From positions 1,299,501-1,363,500 of the forward strand of contig CALNXK010000071.1 of the NCBI GenBank assembly GCA_942486035.1: 64,000 nt of DNA, written 5' to 3'. Shown here in pieces: positions 57,101-64,000 of this stretch. Position numbers and translations under genes: made by a program. The notes below the pieces were generated by a model. The model was not told the origin of the DNA and searched no databases. It saw only the letters and a program-made list of their open reading frames with translations. The DNA comes from Porites lobata (lineage: Eukaryota; Cnidaria; Anthozoa; Scleractinia; Poritidae). Each line of letters begins with the position of its first letter. Within the stretch, counting starts at the first letter, position 1.

Positions 57101-60100
57101 TTGATGTTTGAACAAATTCTCGCAAACAGTACATTAAGAAATATATGGAGAACATTGAAGAGAATATAATGTTGATATCAGGGCTGAAAGGGTTTAACTC
57201 AAGAGGAGTATGGCTTAAAGTCTTCATTTTAAAGGGAACCTCCACTTCAACAAAAAGATAACTTTAAATCACAGGAAATAACTGTTACAGTCAAGTCAAA
57301 CTAAAATATTTTTAAAGAAAGCGTTTGTATCCGAAAGAAATAACTTTTAGATTCGCCTATTTTTGTTTCCAAATTTTGTGGGCGTTGCCATCTTGAATAA
57401 TAGTGACGTGTTACGGTTGCCCTACTGTTATTAAACAAAAGCTCTTTGTGTCAGAACAATAGAGCAACCGTAACACGTCACAGTTATTCAAGATGGCGGC
57501 GCCCGCGAAATTTGAAAGTGAAAATAAGCGATTTTAAAATTCACTTTTCCTGATATAAACATGTATCTCACAATAAGGAATTTTATGAATGAAGGCTGCC
57601 TTTGCCGCTAGGTTCAATTTAGTAACCCACGTCATAGAAGTCGCGAAATTTCCCTGCTGGTTGAGAAAGTCTAGAATTATGACAGAAGCCCACAAAATAA
57701 AATTGTTAGCCTGCAGCACTTCAAAAGGTACATGTACCAGTCAGCATAATTTAAATAAAGTACTCAGAGACAGTAGTTGTGTATACTTTTTGTTTTTCTG
57801 AATTGACTTCATTTTCTGGTTGAGGATCGGCTCGGATCATGACTTGCGTGTTTTTTTAAAATAACTTACCATAAATGATCTAAAAGATTAGACACTGGGG
57901 GTCCTAGTGGAGGTATTTATGGTGGATGAGAGGTGTTTATTCTCATAACTGTAACAAGCTCAACAATAATGTTTTTGGTGAAAATATCAAGAGAGTTTAA
58001 AAAGCAGAATATGCACTTCACTAAATGATGTGTCTAGACCATCTAGAGATCGATATCACTCTTTCAAATTCCAGCATCGATATCAGAATCCTCGCTCAGG
58101 GTTATTGTGTTGTCATTGTTAGTCTATCCTAGTAAAACAATAATAATAATAACATATTTAACCAGGGTAAACCCATCAGCTGAAGCTGTTATAAGTGGGT
58201 GCCCTGGGCAACTTAATATCATATACTTGCTTGGAACTTGACATTAAACGAGATGAAATACGTAAAGCCTTGTTAATCAAGCAAGAAACTGAATAACTTG
58301 AATGACTTTGCTCCTTGTTGCTAATTCCAAGTATTTTAGAGTAATAAATTTATTCTCGTAGGGGGTGTCTATTAGCTAAGGTCAGTTATTAGAGAGGGGT
58401 GTCTAAGAAAACAGCGTAGAGGGGGCATTTATTAGTTTTTTTGCCGTTCTCATTGCTGTTGCTGTCATCGTTGCTTAATCTCCTTATTGTTGTGATCCCG
58501 AAATTTTGCTACCATGGTAATGTGATGTCACACTTCTTTTCTCGATTAACCTCCCATATTAGTGGTCACCTAAGTATTCCTTATACTGTTCTTGGATTAT
58601 TGAGGATTGTTGTTGTAAGCTGTTAGCTCCATTTAGAGAGAATTATGTGTCTACTTACTTAGTTTGCTGTTGAGAACTTCAGCTGTATTCTGTTACAGTA
58701 TGTACACTGCCTTTTATTTTCACAGAATTGCTCAACAGAGTGTCTAGATGGCACGGTTAATCTTGACCTTTGCAGCGGCATGTTTGTTGGTGAGGGCGAC
58801 ACAGGGGAACCATTCTCAATTGGTTTGAAGCTTGGTAAAAAGACCTATTACCTGAAGGCAGAGAACAGGCTTGAATTGGATAACTGGTCACGGGTGCTGA
58901 AGCCATTTGTTCAAGCTTCCCCTGCGTATATTCCACGTCGTAACTCTAGCACTAGCAGTGCCAGCTCAACTGAATCAGATGTGTTTACCTCGAGTGAGCA
59001 AATTTTATATTTTTCTTTTCCCTTGAGTGTGATGTTAAACAGGGCAATTCCTTTCTTTAACTATTATTTTGTAACACAAAGAATACAAATATATGCAATT
59101 TTTAAGTAAAAGTCTACGTACATGTAAGGTAACTTTTTTTTATGCTAGTTAATAGGGACTCCACTTAAATAATATCATACTGAAAAATATGGAATAATGC
59201 AAATGTGAAGTACTATGGAATATCTTTATCTTTGTCAGGTTCTTCATCTAGTGTTGGGCGTGCCCCTAGTTTTGGGAAGTCTACTGTTTCCCGAGTGGCC
59301 TCTACCCCTCTCAGCAGCATGCCTGCAAGTACCAGAGCATCCATGAGCACTGAGGAAAAACAAACATCAGTGAGTACTTTCTTGCCCTTTTAGATTGATT
59401 AATAAATACATTGTGAAAGGTTTGAACCCAGGAGTCTTTTCATAAGTACGTTGAGTATGATCGTCCAAGTGAACATAGTCCTGAGCACAATGTAGGACTG
59501 TTGTTGATGACAGAGAATGACATTTTGACAACCTGTGTGGTAGTCATCTTCAGTGTCAAAGTGAGTTGTATCATATTAGTTGATGTTATTAAACTCTGGT
59601 TATTGACCTGATTGGTGAATTAAGTCCTGATGTTATTGGTTGTCTGTCAGTGAAGCTGTGATGTTATTGGCTATGAGACTGATAATGTCATTGGTGCGTT
59701 TCGATCCGTCGAACGGTCATACTCAGCAAATATTAAGATTTGGGGTTATTTTAGTCTAAAACATTGGACATAAAATTTAGCCGTGTCCATATCACATATA
59801 TACATATAAAGACACTCATTAACGATTAATTCTTTTCTTTTTTCTTTATGAATTTTTAATGAGTTTCTAAAGCTCTTGTAAGCGACCACCCACTATTTCT
59901 TTTACAATGCTATTACTTATGAGAACGCTTTCTTGTCAGCGACCAGCTCTAGTTACAACCAATTTGTCGAATTTCCGAGGAGGTCGCTTACGAGAGCTTC
60001 GACTGTTTTACTGATACCTAGCCGAAGAAAAGAAATATGACTTTTGTGTTTCTTTGTTTGCTTTGGAATATTAAACAGCAATGAAATGTGAGATAATTTT

Positions 60101-63100
60101 TAAAGCAACAATTACAGGTTGGTGTGTATTATTAATTCAATTTTGGCCAGCTATCCCCTTCGTATCAATTAGATATGTGCCTGCATGTATCTCTGTAACA
60201 AAATAAGATGACCAACCCCCACCGTTTATTAAAATTGATTTCGTCTTTTTGAAATCTTAATTTTAGCTGCAACTGGAGAAACTTAAAGATGAAAACAAAC
60301 GCTTAAGGGAACAGAGCGTGTTATCTGCGAGGCAAAAGGACTCAACATACATGCTTGAGCAGGAGCTGAAAGCTAAAGAAGACAGAATTAAAGAACTTGA
60401 AAAAGAAAACTTACAATGTAAGGATTATCAGAAGGCAGTTATGTTTCAGGAAAAAGAACTGCAAGAGTCTAGAACTAAACTCAAAGATCTGAAACAACAG
60501 TTGGAAGAAAGAGATAAACTCCTTCAGCAGCATAAAGGAAAAATTTCTATCCATGCTAAAGAGCTTGCTGAAGCTAAAGCTGATTTACAGGAAGCAAACA
60601 GCATTATTGGAATTCATAGAGCTAATATTGAATCACTGAAAAGCGAACTTTCTTCCATGAAAGGAAGCGGGAAAGAAAAGCTCATTTTAGCTGGCGAAGA
60701 ACCAGAGAGTGATCAGGTTTTTAGTTTGAGGGCTGAAGCAAATGGACATGGAGGAAAAAGTGACCAGCCAAATCTGGAATCCAAACTTTCTATTCTTATG
60801 CAGAAGCTTAAACAAAACGAGCGGGAATTGTTAGTGAAATCGAAAGAGCTTGAGAAAGCGAACGAAAGTCGGTCGAAAGTCGCAAAGTACACGAGATCTC
60901 TGTTGCAAGAGCTGGAGTCAAAGCTAAGCAATAATGAAAGAAAGCTCGCCGAAGTAGAAAATCAACTTGTGAATAAAAATCTCGAATTTGACTATGAACA
61001 GAAACGAAGGTTGAAAGTTGAAGAGGAGAATAACCGATTATGTACAGAACTGGAATCACTTTCGGATGAACGGAAGAAAGATGGACTTTCAAAAGAAGTT
61101 GTCGAGCTGTTGAACACAGCGAAAGAACGGGTGGCCTCGGAAACTATTACAGCTACAAGTACATCCTCCGTGGAAAAGCTCCCTGAGCCGAAATTTGAAG
61201 CTCTCCAAAAAACGTCTAGCGATAGCGCATCGCTTGTTGAGGAACTCGGTCGGTTGAAATCTTCTCTTGAATTGGCGGAAAATGCGTCGAAAAAGAATGA
61301 GGCCAAACGTAAAGAAAATGAATCGGTTTTAAAGCTGGCTAACAGAGAAAATGAGCGGCTGAAGGACTCTTTGAAAGATAAAAAACAAGAAATAGAAAGC
61401 TTGAAAAGCCAGCGACATGCAATTGAGGGTGATTTAAAAAGCAAAGCAAATGAAATCGAGACTTTGCAGAAGGAACTGAGGAAACTGGAAGACAGAAATG
61501 CCGATGTGTTGGAGAAGAATCGAGAATTGGAGGAGAGACTTCAAACGGTCGAAAGCGAGCTCACTGAAAGCATGGAACGGGAGATATTCCTTCAAACTGA
61601 GAACGAAACGGACGAGGGAGAGCGCTGGGATGTGAAAGAACGAATTGTTGGTTTAGAGGAGGAAGTTTCAATTTACAAGGACAAAGTTCGTGAACTCGAA
61701 GCTAAGTTATCGGAGCTTGAAGCAAATGGCTTGCGTGTCGCGTCGGATAAAAACCGTCTGCTTGAATTAGAGGAACTTTTGAAACGTAAAGATGACGAAT
61801 TCTTCGAAAATGAAAGAACGTACGCAAAACGAGAACGGGAGTTGAGGAAAGAAGAAGAAGCTAAGCGAGATGCGATGGAAATCGAATTTAATCGGGATAA
61901 ACTTCATCTCGAAGAACTAGAGACAAAATTGAGAGATGCCCAAGACCTCTTTCAATCTGAGGCAAGAAAGATTAAGGAAAAAGATAATGAACTATATGAG
62001 CTTAGAAAGCAAGTTAAGGTAATGGTATTCAGAGAGGATGCGGAAAAACACATCGACGAACTTGAATTGGAATTGAAAGACAAAGAAAAGAACTTGTCTG
62101 AAACGGAAACGTCACTGATACGGGCAAACGAAAAGATTTCTGAGTACGAACAAAAACTAAGGGATTATGAGTCAGTTGAGAAAGTGTCTGACTCGAAGCG
62201 TACTGTTGATCTGGTAAATAAAATTCGAGTGTTAGAAAACGAACTCGAGGTAAGTAGACAAAAACTAGCCACCGCTGAGGAGAAACTAATGGATTATGAA
62301 GTCGAGGAAAAACTCCTCAGTGCTGAGCTTCAAAAAAGCAAAAGAGACGACGAAGAAATCAACGTGGTTGAGTTAAAGAAAAAGCTAACGGATGCTGAAG
62401 AGCGTATCAAAAAGTACGAAGATTTTGCCAAGGATAAAAACTTGAAACTTATAGAAAGCGAAGAGAAAGTAATAGAATTAGCTGAAGAGTTAGCGAGGAG
62501 GTTGACTGTCGAACAAGAAACTGCTGAATGGATTGAAGGAGTGGAAAGCAATCTTTCTGTCAGAGAAGAAGAGCTCGTCAAAACTCGAGAAAATCTAATC
62601 CTTAAAGCCAAGCAACTTGACGAAGAGAAATGTGGTATTCTAGACGTGATGGAGCTGTCAATGAAGTACATCAAAGAGTTGGAATTAGCCATCAGTGAGG
62701 AAAAAGGGAATTCTAAGGAGCTGGAGAGACAACTTGACGACGAGAGAATGCGAGTGAGCCAGGTGGTGGAAGAAATGAAGGAAACTAAAGCCTTAGAGGG
62801 TCAAGACGCTGTCAACGAAAGCGTGAAAGTGGAAGAAATGGTAGAACGTTTAGCGTCCTGCGAAAAGAGACGGGAAATAGAGGCAACGCGGGTGAAACAA
62901 CTACAAACAGAGCTGGAAGATTCGAAGAGGAAATTCGCAGAAGAACTGATCGTGGAAAGAAATTTGCACGGTGATGAACTGCGAAAGTTAAATGAAGAAA
63001 CATTACAAGTGTCTGGAGCGGCTACTTCTGAGGACGACGAACTAAAATTGCGTCTGACGTCTCGAGTTATAACTTTGCAGTCCGACATCAGCGAACTTAA

Positions 63101-63277
63101 AGCTTCGCATCAGCAGGAGATGGAAAAAATACGAGTTCAACATAAAAAGGAATTAGAGAACGCTCGTCGGGAAGCCATCTTGGAAAATAGTGTCAAGGAA
63201 GTAATTCCAGAGAGTGGGGTGGAAATGGACTCTAGAGTGAGTGAACTTGAGACGGAGTTGAAAGAAATGACTGAAAG
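54149..63277 (+). CDS. PH-domain and coiled-coil protein, MPRIP/outspread-like (3' end uncertain)
   Basis: Exons: 54149-54301, 54483-54572, 54689-54760, 58726-58993, 59239-59369, 60267-63277. All are GT-AG with phases agreeing, giving 1241 codons plus two bases. Residues 6-24 (CRNFKPNVFNSSKCQNCFK) match the N-terminal CxxC motif of myosin phosphatase Rho-interacting protein. A PH domain spans about 59-168 (SKRWFVLNSTGTLDYF; the invariant helix Trp is Trp159 in LDNWSRVL). A Ser/Thr-rich linker (about 175-235) follows, then about 1000 residues of heptad-rich coiled coil from 239 in one 3011-bp exon. Family members bind actin, RhoA and myosin phosphatase and regulate stress fibres; vertebrate MPRIP has two PH domains, here only one is seen. 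It could instead be another PH/coiled-coil scaffold. The last donor (GAAAG|GTAAGC) shows it continues. A candidate next exon starts at 63478 (RFKIILKTKENTHLIQG, stop at 63527-63529). Intron 3 (3965 bp) is repeat-rich. Confidence 0.82.
56581..57665. repeat. Overlapping direct repeats flanking a hairpin element (intron 3)
   Basis: Repeat A (56581-56712 and 57103-57232) and repeat B (56997-57104 and 57557-57665) are each about 90-95% identical. The order is A, spacer, B, A', hairpin element, B'. This is most simply an internal duplication later split by the insertion at about 57233-57556. Confidence 0.8.
57369..57512. repeat. Hairpin with ~58-bp arms carrying CAAGATGGC and TGACGTGTTACGG
   Basis: AAATTTTGTGGGCGTTGCC... 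and on to ...TTACGGTTGCCC pairs with the sequence ending at 57512 (...AAGATGGCGGCGCCCGCGAAATTT). The loop is about 30 bases. The arms contain AAGATGGCGG, a YY1-type site, and a CRE-like half site; any regulatory effect is inference. Confidence 0.8.
59866..60005. repeat. Foldback with AAGCTCTTGTAAGCGACC arms (intron 5)
   Basis: The left arm pairs with GGTCGCTTACGAGAGCTTC near 60000. A third related word (GTCAGCGACCAGCTCTAGTT) lies between. It is preceded at about 59580-59710 by GATGTTATTGG words repeated three times. Non-coding. Confidence 0.65.
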
Positions 63278-64000
63278 GTAAGCAGTCTTGCAAGGCGCAA
63301 TTTTTTTTTTCCAGCATGTGAAAGTACTCCCGAAGGGATATGAATAATTATCATTTCAAAGGTTACGGAAACACAGCGACTGATTTTAAACTCCAAGGGT
63401 ACAGCACTTCCAGTAAACTGGAGTATGTATGGTCCAACTTTATCTCTGGTTCTTATTTTATACTTTCCTTTTTTCAGATTCAAAATCATACTAAAAACGA
63501 AGGAAAATACTCATTTAATCCAAGGGTGAAATTGAAGCACAACTTACAGTATTCCAATTAGCTAGTTACAGTTAGAACGATTACAGTCCCCCAGTTGTCC
63601 CTAAGATCAATCGGGCAGTTATCAAAAGGGTAGCCATCTTCGCTAAAAATCCCGCTAGGGGACACTCCGTTACTTGGTCGAAAAGGGTACAGCTGTATGT
63701 GCCACTGAGCAGGGTATGGTTTTCAGGGTACAGGGTGTACAATTTCACTTTTTAATGTCTTAAACGGGATATCTTTTTGGATCGGACGCCTTTTAAATAG
63801 TGTGAAGGTTCGCGGTTTCCTTTTTGCTACATTCTACTTCCAAACATTCTAATTCCATGAAATTGCGTTTAAAAAATACATAAGACCAGAGTTCGTTTCG
63901 TTTTTTCTTTCATATTTAAATTTGGTAATCTCAGCAAGGTTTAGATAACAAAGACCCTAATGTGCACAAGAAAACAATTGTTGGTTTTCACATGACGTCA
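63278..64000. other. Intron or 3' flank of the coiled-coil gene
   Basis: It contains one exon candidate (63478-63529) in the correct phase after CCTTTTTTCAG. From about 63590 there is a decayed transposon remnant with GGGTAG, GGGTACAG and AGGGTGTAC words. The window ends before any further exon can be confirmed. Confidence 0.45.

Noticed and set aside
60713..63088. Ser/Phe-rich minus-strand frames opposite the coiled-coil exon
   Set aside because: Antisense shadows of Glu/Lys-rich codons in a real exon.

Overview
The window is animal nuclear DNA and looks like a hexacoral, most likely a reef-building (scleractinian) coral or close relative. It is AT-rich. It has spliced genes with long GT-AG introns, polyadenylation signals of AATAAA or ATTAAA type, tRNA-derived SINEs, and many short foldback elements (MITEs) of the kind common in anthozoan genomes. 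No bacterial operons, rRNA genes or CRISPR arrays are present. The species cannot be named from the sequence alone.

Layout. From 1 to about 20.9 kb I recognise no complete gene. This stretch holds inverted-repeat elements (7-237, 912-1395, 1638-2663, 4559-4789, 6808-6934, 7515-8069, 9348-9618, 18357-18463), minisatellites, and two orphan exon-like segments at 3478-3562 (-) and 12753-12833 (+). An intronless class A GPCR lies at 21014-22105 (+). STUB1/CHIP, the Hsp70/Hsp90 co-chaperone ubiquitin ligase, lies at 24849-35460 (-); I reconstructed nine exons giving 283 residues. A PAQR-family membrane protein of the MMD type lies at 35896-42297 (+) in seven exons giving 232 residues. STUB1 and the PAQR gene are divergent, with only 435 bp between their start codons, so they probably share a bidirectional promoter.

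From about 43.37 to 49.69 kb there is a tandem segmental duplication. Unit 1 carries a three-exon gene for a 77-residue secreted, arginine-rich, cysteine-free protein that I do not recognise. Unit 2 keeps an intact, diverged copy of the terminal exon (49105-49270) but has lost the signal-peptide exon. Unit 2 is also interrupted by a 2606-bp transposon-like element (46171-48776) with terminal inverted repeats and a TA target duplication. That element contains nine 79-bp tandem repeats. Unit 1 preserves the empty insertion site.

From 54149 to beyond 63277 (+) there is a gene with an N-terminal CxxC motif, a PH domain and about 1000 residues of coiled coil in one 3-kb exon. It resembles myosin phosphatase Rho-interacting protein (MPRIP/outspread), and its 3' end is uncertain.

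The genes are unrelated housekeeping or signalling genes: protein quality control, a seven-helix PAQR receptor, an orphan peptide-type receptor, actomyosin regulation, and a lineage-restricted secreted peptide. The paired duplication, deletion and insertion at the peptide locus is the most unusual feature. Exon boundaries were placed by hand from reading frame, GT-AG sites and remembered family sequence. They have not been tested against transcripts or a database. Ends of many foldback elements are good to a few bases only.
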